From contig CM030714.1 in the NCBI GenBank assembly GCA_017979445.1, forward strand, positions 7,323,049 through 7,387,048: a stretch of 64,000 nucleotides of DNA. The letters run 5' to 3'. The DNA comes from Akebia trifoliata. Taxonomy: Eukaryota > Streptophyta > Magnoliopsida > Ranunculales > Lardizabalaceae. The notes under the pieces are model-generated. The model worked only from the letters and a program-made list of their open reading frames with translations. It ran no database searches and had not been told where the DNA came from. This document shows positions 51,380 to 64,000 of the stretch, piece by piece (the stretch's first letter is position 1; each line of letters opens with the position of its first letter). The position numbers and the translations under genes were made by a program.

Positions 51380-54300
51380 ATGGCTTCTTCTCATGGGAGA
51401 ACGCGAATTGGGAAGTATGAGATTGGTCGGACACTTGGTGAAGGATCGTTCGCTAAGGTGAAGTTCGCTCGAAATGTTGAAACGGGAGATAACGTTGCGA
51501 TCAAGATTCTCGACAAGGAAAAGCTTCTGAAGCATAAGATGATCGGTCAGGTGAATTCTCCAATCCTTAATTCCTTTGTTAATGAAATAAACACATATTA
51601 GTTTGATATCTCATGTTTGGATCACCAATTTTTGGGGAAAACGAGATAAAAATGAGATTTTTAATGGAGATCAGACTATGGTTCAAAATATCGGAATATA
51701 TTGGCTTATACTAACCATGAGTCCATGACTGATACGAAACATTGAATGTTTCGGTCGATCGGGCATCAATTTTAGAGCCAAGATTTTGCACATTGATCTT
51801 AATTGTTTAATTGTTATGCTTTTTGTGATCTCTCTTACTAGAGAAGTGAATTGCTAGTTAATCTTTCAATTCAATTATAGATGCCCATTTATGGGAAAAA
51901 GTGGTAAAACCAAATGTTATTTTTTTTCCTGTTTTTCTTATTGCTTTCTTTCATGCATAAATTCATCTATTTTGATGATCTATGGGAAGATAATTTAAAA
52001 TTTTGAAATTCAATACAAGTTGGTTTCAATCATTAGCTGTTATTGTGAACAACTGGGGATTACCAATGCACTGAAAGTTGCATTTTTTATGTGTTTCATG
52101 TTTCACCTTCTGTACACATAGTTTCACTTAACTTCTTTGGATCAAGATCCTTTTGTGGTAACGGCGTTCTCATGTATTTTCTTCACAGATTAAACGTGAA
52201 ATCTCAACAATGAAGTTGATCAGGCACCCTAATGTGATACGTATGTATGAGGTAAGATGGTGACTAAATTCTTTCTTATATCTTTATTCCATGGTGGCAT
52301 GACTCATACCATGGTTGAATTTCATCATCGTGATAAATCCACTTTCGTTGACTTTCTTACTTAGGGAATTTTGAATTTGAATTTTCAGATAACTGATACA
52401 TAATTATCCATTTCAGTGGACCCATGTTGCACACTCAATATGAAATATTGCTTTGTTATTACCTTTTTATCACAGTAACACTCATTGCTGGATACTATTT
52501 ATATTTTATTATTATATGTTTTGAATCTAAAGTATATGTTGGACACTTAGTGACTTAAAATGGGTACTGTTGGTGTAGGTAATGGCTAGCAAGACTAAAA
52601 TATACATCGTCTTGGAATTTGTTACTGGTGGTGAACTCTTTGATAAAATTGTAAGATGTTGATCTTCTACAGTTCTGAATTTGCTTCTCATCAATTGAAA
52701 ATTTTATGGCGTTGATCAAGAATTCACTGTTCAAATGTTTCTATGGGTTTGCTGCCTTTTTTTTTTCCTTTGTGCCAGGCTAGTAATGGGAGGTTGAAGG
52801 AAGATGAAGCAAGAAAGTATTTTCAGCAGCTCATCAATGCCGTGGATTACTGCCACAGCAGAGGTGTTTTTCATAGGGACCTAAAGGTGAGAAAAGTTTT
52901 GGCTATGAAGTGTCTTCTTTTTGGTTCTTGTCTAAGTTGGAGAAGATTTAATCCTTTATGTACTGTTTGCATATCACAGCCTGAGAATCTACTTCTTGAT
53001 TCTAGTGGAATTCTTAAAGTCTCAGATTTTGGATTAAGTGCACTGCCTCAGCAAGTTCGAGTAAGTGTGATGGCTTTCTGTTTATTGATTAAATGCTCAA
53101 TAATGTATTTGATCTGTATCCAAGTTTAGGAGTAATAACATATTTTAGAAGTGCATTCTCATTTCTTGATTCCAAACCTCCAACCCCTGACTTCTCTTAT
53201 GAACAATTATAGAAATTCAATAATTGTGAAAGAATGAACTTTTCAGGAAGATGGCTTGCTTCATACGACATGTGGGACACCAAATTATGTTGCTCCAGAG
53301 GTATGTCAGCTTTGGATGCAATCTGGATTCCTACATAAGAAAGTAGTTTACATTGCTTTCAGTAGATCCAAATCTTTTTCTCTTCATTTTGGGTCCTTTT
53401 CTTCAGGTGATAAACAACAAGGGTTATGATGGAGCCAAGGCAGATCTGTGGTCATGCGGTGTAATCCTTTTCGTCCTTATGGCAGGTTATTTGCCTTTCG
53501 AAGATTCCAACCTGATGGCACTATATAAAAAGGTGACTCGTTTTGGTCTATGAAGTTACATGCTGTATATTAATCACTAGATATTTCACAAAATGATGTA
53601 ATGGCCCTATGTAATGTGTGGATCCATTCTCATGGTGTATCCTTCGTCTATGAAGGAAGCACCTCACAACAAAGGTTTTAATGTTTAGGAGTGACTCTAG
53701 TCACTGAACTAGTACTGTCAGATTCAAATGCAAAGAGACTTTCTTTGTTCATTTGTGAGGTAAACAATGCTCCTTGTGAGTATGTTATCACATCAAATAG
53801 AATATTTTGTGGATTACTAATGTGTGTCATATATTTAGTGGATTACAAAAAACTGAAATGGAGAATATTTACAAGACCATCTTCATATGTCTGTATAAAT
53901 ATTGCTATAGTATGCATGGGAAAGGGAGTTTTGAATTTAAGTATAGGGGAGGTTTCTGTCCCTGCCTTCTAAGCAGAGGATTTATGTGAAGTTCACATGA
54001 TTGCAGATCTTTAAGGCTGATTTTACTTGTCCTCCCTGGTTCTCCACAAGTGCAAAGAAACTAATCAAAAGGATCCTGGACCCCAATCCCTCGACGGTAT
54101 GCCCTTTTCATGACTGTCTTTTGATATGAATTTGCATCCAGCCTGCTATAACAAACTAATAACATTGTAGTTCGAGTTTTCTCCTTAATTCACATCAATG
54201 AAAATGTTCCATAACTTATAATTCCATGAATCTACTAATTCTGATGGACTGAAACAGCGTATTGCGATTCCTGAAGTCATAGAGAATGAATGGTTTAAGA

Positions 54301-57300
54301 AAGGATATAAACCTCCCACCTTTGAACCAGCAGACACTACTCTTGATGATGTGGATGCTGTTTTCGATGTTTCTGGGGTAATCTTTTTCAATTCTTGTTA
54401 TTGTTATCTATCTGATTAAGAAAATTTGTTTCTCAAACATTTGTGTGGAAAGTTTAAAAAAAAAAAGGATTCTGTTTGTACCAAGTTTTTTCTCTTGTTG
54501 TACAGGAATCTGGAAATTTAGTTGTTGAGAGGCGAGAAGAAAGGCCAGTCACAATGAATGCCTTCGAGCTCATCTCTACATCTCAGGGTCTCAATCTCAG
54601 CACTCTATTTGAAAAACAAATGGTATGATGTGGTAATATTTGTGTTTGCTTTCATTGAAGCTTCTTGTGATATGAGGTGACAATATGGTAACCTAGAAAA
54701 CCGGACATCCCAACAGGTTCATAGATATAAATTAACAGTCCCTTCTTGGAGATCTCGTTAAAGACTGATGTGTGTTCTTTAGTCTTAAACATACGGTGGA
54801 TGGTGATCTAGTTAAAAATCAGACTGACTGGATGATCTTGACCATCCAATCTATACTGTTTATGCTTTTCATCCTTTCTTTGATTACTATCCAAAGGCAC
54901 CTATGTATGTTATCATCCAATGGTTTCATCATTTCAACATATATGCTGACAGGTTTATATCTTATTTTAAGATATCACAACCTGAGTGATTTCTCACATG
55001 AAGAAAGTATTGTTGACTCAAAAAATCAAGTGTTGTGGTGTTATTTATTTTAAAATAAATAGTTACACATCCATTTATAATTGTTAAATTCATCATACTT
55101 CTTTAGCTCTGGTACAATCACTGAACTCTTGTGTTGATCTCATACATAGGAGAGCTAATATTCCTGTGGTTAGCAGGGGCTTGTTAAAAGAGAAACAAGA
55201 TTTACATCCAAATGTCCTGCAAATGAAATAATCTTAAAAATCGAGGAAGCCGCCTTGCCTTTGGGATTCAATGTGAAGAAAAATAACTATAAGGTACAAC
55301 AACTCCCCCACCCCTCTGACCTTTATTTTGCTGTAACTGTATTTTTATTTCTTTAGATATTTTAACAAGTTAAAAGCAAAGTTCTTAATATTAGAAGAAA
55401 ATTGCAAGCCAATATGCCTCCCTAGAGAGAAACTCTTATGTTTAGAGAGATTCAAACAAGTCTTCATTGCTTTAAATTTTTGGCATATAAAGTATACATT
55501 GAGAGAAAGAAACAAGGTAGCTGACTGCATGGTTACATGATATTCTTATTCATCATTTATGCTTATTACCCTATCTTTGATTAAGTACTTTTCAAAGATA
55601 ATCAATAATGATGTGCAAGGATGTAAAAACCTTAGTTGTATTATGCTTAACAAAAAAACAAAAAAACCTCAGTTTGTAATGTTTTCTCTATTAGTTAAAT
55701 TCTGGTGGGAAGGTCTGCTTAGCTCCAGCTTTCCTCCCAAAAAATGGAGTTGCAAGCCAGTCCAACCTATTAGTATCTCCAGCCTTTCCTAACATATTTT
55801 GTTGCACCTTTGTGTTTCTCCCTTACAAGGTTTAAGGACTTTACCAATGCAAAACGACTCAGCTGAACTTGGTTTCTCTTGGAATTGGTTCTTATTTCCA
55901 GACGTAGCCGAGTTGGTTTCAGTTGTGACTCAGTCCATTTTTGTATAGGGTTGTAACTCATGGAGACTTGGCGAGGATAATCTCCTCATCATGTTGGAGA
56001 TGAGTCGAAGGCTGATTATCGGTGAGGATTATCTCCTTTTTATGGAGATCGTACCCACCTAACATCAATCCATTCTGACATTTAAACCTATAAAAGTGGG
56101 ATCTATAGTTATAATAATCTGCACCATTATTTCATCACTACGTTTGAGTTGATGTCCGGGGGATTAGAATTTTTGGAATGATTTATTTTTTGTGATGATG
56201 ATCTCCATGGTGAGCATATAATCTCTTAAAACCATTAAATCAGCCTTCCTCTCATCTCCATGTGGGTCCAGAGATCCATTTTAAAAACCATATGTACATG
56301 AGTCCTATTTTACTCCCTCTGTATTCACCTAAATGCAACTGTTTGTGTGCCGAAAGCGAAGGACCAAAGTCATGCTAAAATGTTGTGCATAGTTTATCTT
56401 CCGTTTTTTTTTTTTTTCATTCGGCTTGGTTCTAGCCCATTAACTAGCTTTCAATTTAAAATAAAAGGCATCCAAAAAGTCTTACTGTCAATGATGCATT
56501 GTAGAGTAGAAAAATGAGGCCGACTTTCCTATATCTCAATGTTCTTTTCCTTTGCTTTTAGGTCTGCATCTTCTTTTGAGTCTTACTCATTTATTTTCCC
56601 TTCTCCATTATTTTTGCTTAGCTTTTGCATCTTCTTTCGTTAAAGAAGGGTAATGCTCTTTTGAGCTTCTACTCCAGCTAGGGCTGCAACTTGGGCGGGC
56701 TAACCCGAACTCAACCTGAGTGATTTTGTTTTTTTACATTGTATTTCTTATTTAAGATATAAAATAAAATTTATGTGTTGATCAAAATGAAATTAGGCTT
56801 GTTCAACCCGTCCAACCTGCCCAAAATTACCTAACTTGGGCTAACCCGAGCTCAACCCAATTTTAGAAGCTCAATCTTGGGTTGAACTTGGGTTAATGAG
56901 CTCTAACCCGGTTATTGGGTTGAGGGTTCTACAACTTGGGTTGTGCCTGGGTTGACCTCCAACCCACCCAGGTTGCAGCCCTAACTCCACCTCTAACTGT
57001 GGAGTGATCAGATACACCTCCATTTTTGCCGATGAAAAGGCTTTGTGGTAGCTTCCCTTGTAATTGATGTATTACATGTCTCTCACAATATTTAACAAAA
57101 TTCCACTTATATCAACTTAATTAGCTAGCAGAGTTCTTAGTATGAATTGATAGCAACCATCTAATTTCTGCATTTGCATTTGGGCATACTCATCGTCCAA
57201 CAATTTGTGCAAAGTTACTCTAATCCATATTTACCAAATCTGTCCTCCTATACCGAATTGTGAACAGGTACAAGCCGAATCAGTTTGCAATAATGAAGTG

Positions 57301-60300
57301 AATCATGGACCAACAGATTTACAAACCCAATTGTTGTGATTGCCTGAATTTTAATTGGGTTCGACAAACTCAATATTACATTTGAGCGAACCAAGCTATG
57401 ATAATACGCCATATTTGCTTGAAACATTCTATTACATCTCTTCGTACTAGAAGAAGACATTATTTGATGATTCAAGTGCCAAACTTAACAAGATGAGATG
57501 GACTTCACTGGGATGAAGACTCTCTTTGATTCTTTTTGTCATCTTCTTGCTGCCACTAAATAATGAACATTTATGATTCCTTCATGCTTTTTGGAAATTG
57601 AATATTTGATGATTATTTTTTTTTTTTTTGATCGATAATATTTGATGGTTATAATTTGATTAATATGACATTAGTGACATTGCGTATGGATTTATGTTTT
57701 AGTTTCAATATGCGATATGTATTATGTTTTTGAATGATTGTTTACATGTTTGACACTTAAAATTTGGATCATCAGATATATCTTGTTCCTATACAAGTTT
57801 GAAATTTTTTAGCATTGTTGTTGTACTTGTAACTTGCTTGCATGCTTGAATTATGTATATAAGAGAACCAAAGTGAACCAAACTAGTGGACCAAAAAATG
57901 GATTTCTCTTCCTACCTCTATAAACTGGTTTGTTCTAGAGTGGTAAACCACAACTCTGAGTTCGAACCGAGCGAACTGATGAACCGGGTAACATAACTGT
58001 AAGTTACTCCGATCCTATAGATACACTACAAATGGTTATAGCAAAGAGGCCCAGCAACATTCTAAGGATAGACTTTGTAAAAGAGAGGGAGGAAAAAAGG
58101 GATTGTCTGAAGAAGATCCATTTTATCAGTAATGAAACCCAGAGTAGCTGGATGGAATGCAACTCAGTGAGCCTTACCAGGCAAATTAATCTGTAGTTTA
58201 GGCACTGTTACACCACACATTGCTGGGCAGATAGCCAGGAAATCACACCAAAAGGACAAACCCAGCAATGATATGTATTTCTTCAAGCTGTTCAAGGTTT
58301 AACTCTCAAACAAGTGTCTGTATCTTTCAATTGCTACAAATTTACAGTATTACACATCCTAGTATGGGACTAACATTTGGCAGCCTCAGATTGATGAAAA
58401 CATGTGCCACAATCAGAATTTCCCATTCGAAGTAGTTCTTAAATACTAGAGTTTAACCATATGTTCCTTTCAAATTGAAACTTAAATACTGGAGTATAGC
58501 TTATGATAGATGGGATGAAATAGATCTGAAAAGCTTAAAATCAGATCTAGAGACCCCAAATGGAAGTTGGAATAAATGAGTTTCTTGAGGTACCGATGAG
58601 GAAGGATAGTTGATTATTGAGTTAAAAATGGTTCACTTGAGAGGGAAAAAGTTTAGTTTCCTCCAGGGGAAATGTTTTAGAACACACTCTCGACATATGG
58701 GTAAAAGGATCTCGTGCCAAGTATTAGTTTTACATCTACATTGGAAATGTAGAAACTGCTTGTAAACTACAAGTTACAAGGTTTGACCCAGGCAACTTGG
58801 TTCTCAGCATGATTCACTTGAATTCGCATATGGGTAATCCAAAGTCGTCAAATTTGCGTGGTGGAGTTCCATTTTTAGATAGAATTGCTTCATGGAATCT
58901 TGGTTGCAGTTGAGTTTAGTAAAATAAAGATTGGGAAGCTACCTAGCTCACTTCACTTATGGTCGAACCAACAAACAAAAATAAGATGTCTTTAAAACCC
59001 AGTGAGACAGGCTGTCATGATGGTTGCTTTTTGTAGAAGTGGATACTATTAACCTCCCATAGGCCCTCAAGTAAATGTAAATTTTTCGAAAGAGACCCAA
59101 ATATCCTCCATGAAGCATCTGATCCTTATTGGCTCATAAAACAACCTTGGAATCCCCACCCTCTTTTAACTGATCCACTACTTTTGGATACATCTTAGAC
59201 AGATCCTTGAGAGTTGACCCTTGAGTCAAAGTGGAAGGCTTACAAAAGTAAAAAAAACATCCCTCTATTCTATCGTTGGTTCTGAAGTTTAGCTGTTATT
59301 CCTCTGCTGATGAAGCTATTTTTTGTTACTTATCCCAGATGAAGCTCCAAGGGGAGAAAACTGGACGAAAGGGTCATTTATCAATTGCAACAGAGGTATT
59401 TTTCTACATTTTATCATTAGCTCCAGAACATTAACGGTTGGTTGTAAATCAAAAGACGGCTTAGTTGGAGAAATGGTGCAACTGGATAGCACTGTTTTGA
59501 ATCTTATCGATAGATGTTAGTTCTTTCCCCTATTTTCCTTCTGCAGATTTTCGAGGTTGCTCCTTCTGTTTGTATGGTTGAGCTCCGTAAATCCGGAGGT
59601 GACACTCTGGAATTTCACAAGGTATGGAGTCAATCACTCACTGTATTAGATCTAATGGAGTGTAATCATATTAATGACCAAAATCATATAGTCTATATGT
59701 TATGATGGAGCCTACCCATGTTTTTAACATGTTTGTCAACTTGAACTTCTGATTCTCCTTTTTATCTTAAAAATATTCAGTTTTACAAGAACATCTCAGC
59801 TGGCTTGAAAGATGTTGTCTGGAAATCGGGAGAGGAAGTTAAGGAACTGAGTGACGGTATGTATACAACTACAATTTGGAATAAAAATATTGTGTGCAAC
59901 ATATGGGGACCAGAAGTTAGGATCGGGTGACCATGGTTTAAAATATCGTATCGATGGAACGTTTCGGTTAATGAAAAAACTGATACGGTATCAGCTGATT
60001 CATTTGATACAAACCTGATACATTCCTGAAACATTCAACGTTTTGGGATCAATGTTTCATATTGACCGATACATTCCACTATTTTAAACCATGAGGGTGA
60101 CAACTATTCGTTACAATGTTTTTTACACGACCACTTGGATGTTGTCCATTTTTTCAATGCTTTCTATAATACTGTTGGATGCCTTGGGATCTTGTAGAAT
60201 GGATGGCATCCAAACAATGTAAAAGACTTCCAAGCCAAGGCCTTTTTTGAGTGTTGACATCCGTTTGCACCTCCATTTAAATTATTGGTTTTAGTGCTTG

Positions 60301-60336
60301 GGTTCCTTTTCTGCAGGTGCTTCTGTGTCATCTTGA
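51380..60336 (+). CDS. CIPK23: CBL-interacting protein kinase 23 (SnRK3-type Ser/Thr kinase), 15 exons
   Basis: Fifteen exons join to 448 aa: 51380-51550, 52189-52251, 52579-52650, 52779-52886, 52980-53060, 53247-53300, 53407-53532, 54007-54096, 54258-54377, 54506-54622, 55177-55293, 59339-59395, 59547-59621, 59781-59856, 60317-60336. All introns are GT-AG, and all but the last are phase 0. CIPK23, activated by CBL1/CBL9 calcium sensors, phosphorylates AKT1 and nitrate and other transporters. Seen here: P-loop GEGSFAKV (20-27), Lys42, HRDLK (134-138), DFG (154-156), APE (181-183), NAF motif [10 protein letters not shown] (312-321) and a PPI region with RFTSK. The phrases [30 protein letters not shown] and TSQGLNL mark CIPK23 rather than CIPK3/9. 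It lacks the longer N- and C-terminal extensions of Arabidopsis CIPK23. Intron 11 is 4.0 kb and holds transposons. Confidence 0.95.
55960..56300. repeat. Family C foldback MITE relic in CIPK23 intron 11
   Basis: Words 'ggctgattatcggtgaggat', 'tatctcc' and 'atggagatcgtacc' appear in facing orientation, and a second block 'gatgatgatctccatggtga' follows at 56195. They are diverged forms of the arms of 23107-23487. Confidence 0.5.
56679..56983. mobile_element. hAT-type MITE, family E, in CIPK23 intron 11
   Basis: Left end TAGGGCTGCAACTTGGG and right end CCCAGGTTGCAGCCCTA are inverted repeats. Flanking 8-mers actccagc (56671-56678) and actccacc (56984-56991) differ at one base. The interior repeats 'aacccgaactcaacc'-like words. 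Same ends as 41062-41577. Confidence 0.8.
59932..60093. mobile_element. MITE, family B, with 8-bp target duplication, in CIPK23 intron 14
   Basis: Left end CATGGTTTAAAATATCG and right end ATTTTAAACCATG are inverted repeats. Flanks cgggtgac (59924-59931) and agggtgac (60094-60101) match at 7 of 8. The 162-bp interior has 'gatacgg', 'gaaacattcaacg' and 'accgatacattcc' words that recur at 51670-51790 (intron 1) and 60610-60665 (downstream). Confidence 0.75.
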
Positions 60337-61786
60337 TCGCTGTTTCCTTGCAAAGTTGATGTTGATGTGGTTTGCAGACTTTATGTTTCTTTATTTTCTT
60401 ATTTAGTGATATAAATTGGTGGAGTTTGTGACATGGATGGTTCTTGACTCGTTTATATGGGATTGAATACTTACTTACATTGTGAGTATCTCATTATGTT
60501 TTTTTTTGGGCACATTGAAATCTCTATTCTAAAATTGGAGGGATTTGAATTATCCTACTGTTGAACTAGTTTGTCTCAATGGAAGGTCATTCTAAGCATA
60601 TGGTTTTTATCGGAATGTATTGGTCGATACATATAGGTATCGGCCAAGACCAATACGAAACATTGACCGCTTCACACATCACTTCTTTAAGACCAACCTT
60701 GCCTTCGATAGTTGAACTTTGAAGTCATGTTTTCTGCAGTTTGTACTAGGTCTCCTATGTAGTCTTCCTCCAGTAGATGAGCCCCACTTAATTGACCAAT
60801 ACTTCTGTAATGGTACTTCATGTTTCTATACTTAGTTTAGATATATGATGGTGTATATTAAATTATATTTGATATAAAAATTATCTAATCAGATTTGATC
60901 TGATCCATTTGAATCTAAATGGTGAGATCCTATAAAGATTGGATCCGCGCAGTGTGTGCCAGAGAAAAAAATTAGTTTATAGCATCACAGGTGCTACAAT
61001 ATTTCACAAGTCATCTAAGAAGAGAAGCCAGGAAATTGTATATGGGCAATCACCTTCTGTACATAGTCACAAAATTCTCCAAAATTTTCAAAAATTTCGT
61101 AATATTCTTCAAGGGATCACACAATTATATAGGGGAATCAATGAATTAATCAACAATTTATTGATTAAGCCCTAAATAGGGAAACATTCTTGCCCTTCGA
61201 CCTAATTTTTTTTAATCTTCAGGAACCTTCAAATCTCAAGATCAATATAGAGTTGTAGGGTGGTTGAACATGATGGGTTCAGAAAGAAATCCAAAAACGT
61301 CACTCATATGATCCCTGAAACTTTTTCAGAATTTTTTATGATTTTTTTTGAAATTTTGCTGAATTTGAACTTGGTTAGTTTATGTAGATCATGTGCAGGG
61401 AATAACAAAGATTTAGTATGTCTGAAGAGGCAAGTTAAAACTTTTGATTTAAATTGTTAAGAGGATAGTCTTGCTCAAGTGTCAAATACTCAGATTTCAA
61501 AGTTGGGGACATTGTCGAGGTTTGAGGCTCTCCATTAACAAATGGTTGGGATCATGGTTTCAAATCTCGGCTTGGCATCTCGGCTCCTTTCATGGACGAG
61601 ATCAAGTTTTCTTGGACGAGATAAACTATCTAACTTGGTTTGATTTTTTATAAAGTAAGGTAACTCCGAAGATGTTTAGTCATTGGATTATTTTTTTATT
61701 TAGATAATAAATATTTAAATTATAATATAATAATTATTTTAATAAAAAAAATACAAAATCCCTGGTGACTTGGCCGGGATTTTTGA
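60337..61786. other. CIPK23 3' region and intergenic DNA
   Basis: T-rich 3' flank of CIPK23. A fragment of the family B repeat lies at about 60610-60665 ('atgtattggtcgatacatat'). Open frames such as 60939-61175 show no family resemblance. Confidence 0.4.
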
Positions 61787-61966
61787 AAGAGTCATGCTAG
61801 AGTGACCTCAGCGGAGGACACCTTGATGTGGTGATACACTTATGTCCGTAGATGCATTTTAATCGTATTTCGGAGAAAATGCCTTTATGGGCATGCTCAC
61901 GCCACCACGTCATGATGTCCCCCCGTGTGTCTCCCCACCCACTGAGGTCACTCCATCATTAATCTT
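61787..61966. repeat. MITE, family D, best preserved copy
   Basis: The left end 'aagagtcatgctagagtgac' and 'ctcagcgg' match the complement of the right end, 'ccactgaggtcactcc' and 'atcattaatctt', over about 28 bp. The inner parts 'gatgtggtg' and 'caccacgtcatgatg' extend the hairpin. No clear target duplication. Confidence 0.65.
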
Positions 61967-64000
61967 TTCGAAATATCACCAAGTCATTTTGTCAATCAAA
62001 TGAAATGTTGTGCAGAACAAACAGTATGCTTTTACTCCATATGGACTGTGAACAGAAGGTTTTTCCCACTAAACCCCCTCCATTTTTGGCCATATAGCAT
62101 TCCCATAACCATAAGAGTTTTATGTTATCAAACTAATAAACAATTATAATAACCGTGGGGGATATTTTTGGTAAAGCATCAGATGATGACACATGGCACC
62201 TTGGGATAAAAAAAGGGAAGATAATACCAAGTAAACATATCCAAAGCTGAGGGACAAGGGGAAACTCGATAAGTTGGATAGTGTCTTTTAGAACGGGTCT
62301 AACCTCGGGTAATTGGAAGTCAAAGTTGGAATCCTTAAAAATAAGGAACGTGACGAAAACGAATACAAAAGACCTCGATCTTAGGAGAAAATCTCAAAAC
62401 AGAAGGATTTAACGAATATAGAAATAAGGACTAGATACATTTCTAGTCGAAACAACCTACTAAAATGAATAAAGACGAATTTGGAATGAGGATTGGGGGT
62501 CCTAAAGTTCAAATCCTATAAATATGTGGGTAATGCACACAAAGAAGACATTTTTTGCTCCCAAAAACACCCCTACATTATTTTCCTTTACTAAGGTGTT
62601 TGACTTGGGTGTCTGAAGGTTGTGTTGTTGGCACACCTAGGGGCATGAGAAGAGGAGATTCCAAGGTAGTGTAAGTATTTGTATCTATAAAAACTAATTA
62701 TAGTACTTATATGGAGAAATTAGGACATTAAATACGGATTCGAGAAAAAAAGATTTATATGTTGGAGAATTAGAGGCTGTTGTTGCATAAAAAAATATTA
62801 AGAAAATGATAATCTCTTTGATTAGCGCAAAAAAAGTTACGGAAAAAAGGTTTAGAGTTATTGATTGGAAGATAATTGGAGCCATTCTAACTAAGAAGAG
62901 GCGCGCTTTTTTTTAGAAAGTGGGAAGAAAATAACATTAACAAATTGCATTTAAAACAAAAACCTACAATAATTCAAAATTGAAAGACAGAAAATGTATC
63001 TTCTCTCTAAAAAAACATCTTTATTGTAATTCTTAGAAATATATTTTACGAAAATTTTATTGACACTCCAAGAAACTATAAGGGCACTCATATTTTTAGG
63101 GGCGCCTCTGAAAACTAGATAATTATTTTGTGTACACTATGTTAAAATAAAAAAAATTATAGTGTTTTTTTAAGTTGGCTAGATCTTGACTGGAAACATC
63201 TATGTCTTAAAACAATTATATTTCTATCTGTTTATTTAAACCAAAGATACGTATACTGTTTTATAAATAAAAAAACAATGAAAGGGCATTTTTTGGTATT
63301 AAATGCTTATCATTTCAAATTTTACCATTTTGGTAAAATAACTTATTTTCAAAAATGATAATTTATCATTTTTGAAATTAAGATAAATAGAGCATCATTT
63401 TGGTAATTTTTCAGTTTTTATGTACCATTTTGGTAAATTTCTCTTTTCTTTTAAAATTTTTCCAAGTCTGTCCCATGCTTTGGCCAACACCCTATGGTTT
63501 TAGTTTCCGTTGACCTGACGTTACCCGATTCAACTTGAATCAAGGAACTGTTTCTCTAAATCTAAGGATGTTTCAAATGTTAAATGCAATTCAATTCAAT
63601 TCGATTTGAGCGATTTGGATATGGTGTAAGTCAATATGATCCGAGTTGGATCTGGATTCAGGTGTAGACTTATATTTTATATGGATCTGTGTATGAATAT
63701 ACTTGGATCCAACCTGAGTTTGACCATATTTATGGACTAAGTATATAGCCATTTTCGTAAAATATATATAAAAAAGGGCTGCTTCAGTCATTTTCGCAGG
63801 ACATATGGCCGCTTTAGTAACGTCGCCTCTCAAATTTCCATTGGATTTACTTTTATGCCCCCACCATAAATGGATAATTGGCTTTGGTTAGATGGGTAGC
63901 CCAATTGCTCAACCTGAACCAATTTCAAACTTCCATTAGATTCATTGTAGACCTAATCATGCCCGTCGCCAAGTTAGGGATGGCAACAGATTGGTTTGAT
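61967..64000. other. Intergenic, no gene seen
   Basis: AT-rich DNA with repeated words such as 'accattttggtaaa' (63320-63440) and 'attcaattcaattcgattt' near 63590. Small open frames on both strands have no coding character. Confidence 0.45.

Overview
This window looks like nuclear DNA of a flowering plant, most likely a eudicot. It is AT-rich, has long intron-split genes with GT-AG borders, and is packed with plant-type transposable elements. I cannot name the species. I could join exons by reading frame and splice sites for four genes, all on the + strand: cytosolic ribosomal protein uL14/RPL23 (2891-5612), an At3g59040-type P-class pentatricopeptide repeat protein (8094-18865), a GPAT2/GPAT3-type glycerol-3-phosphate acyltransferase (33253-36842) and the CBL-interacting protein kinase CIPK23 (51380-60336). 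In each one the exon lengths sum to a complete open frame. A fifth candidate on the - strand (22249-22550) has a TATA box, a plastid-transit-like N-terminus and a C-terminal membrane helix, but needs one frame change; I do not recognise it.

Layout: 1-1690 is the end of a degraded Ty3/gypsy LTR, followed by RPL23 with site II, TATA and telo-box promoter motifs. The PPR gene has six introns that hold MITEs, a SINE head and LINE fragments. From 18.9 to 33.2 kb is a gene-poor stretch with a Ty3/gypsy RT relic, the small - strand gene, foldback MITEs, SINEs and two related GC-ended repeats. After GPAT, 36.8-44.8 kb holds MITEs, CACTA-like repeats, a long inverted repeat and two 66-67 bp minisatellites. 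A full-length but stop-riddled Ty1/copia element (44789-49691, - strand) has two LTRs, tRNA-Met-type PBS, PPT and a perfect 5-bp target duplication. It lies about 1.7 kb upstream of CIPK23, whose promoter region carries a 98-bp tandem duplication. The right end (60.3-64 kb) is repeat-derived and geneless as far as I can see.

The genes do not form a pathway. They act in cytosolic translation (RPL23), organelle RNA processing (PPR, by family), extracellular or storage lipid synthesis (GPAT) and calcium-dependent control of K+ and nitrate transport (CIPK23). I see no CRISPR array, bacterial operon or clearly new biological system. The most unusual signals are the frame-broken plastid-type gene, a Cys-rich insert in the GPAT, and several non-autonomous transposon families with readable target-site duplications, three of which recur within the window.
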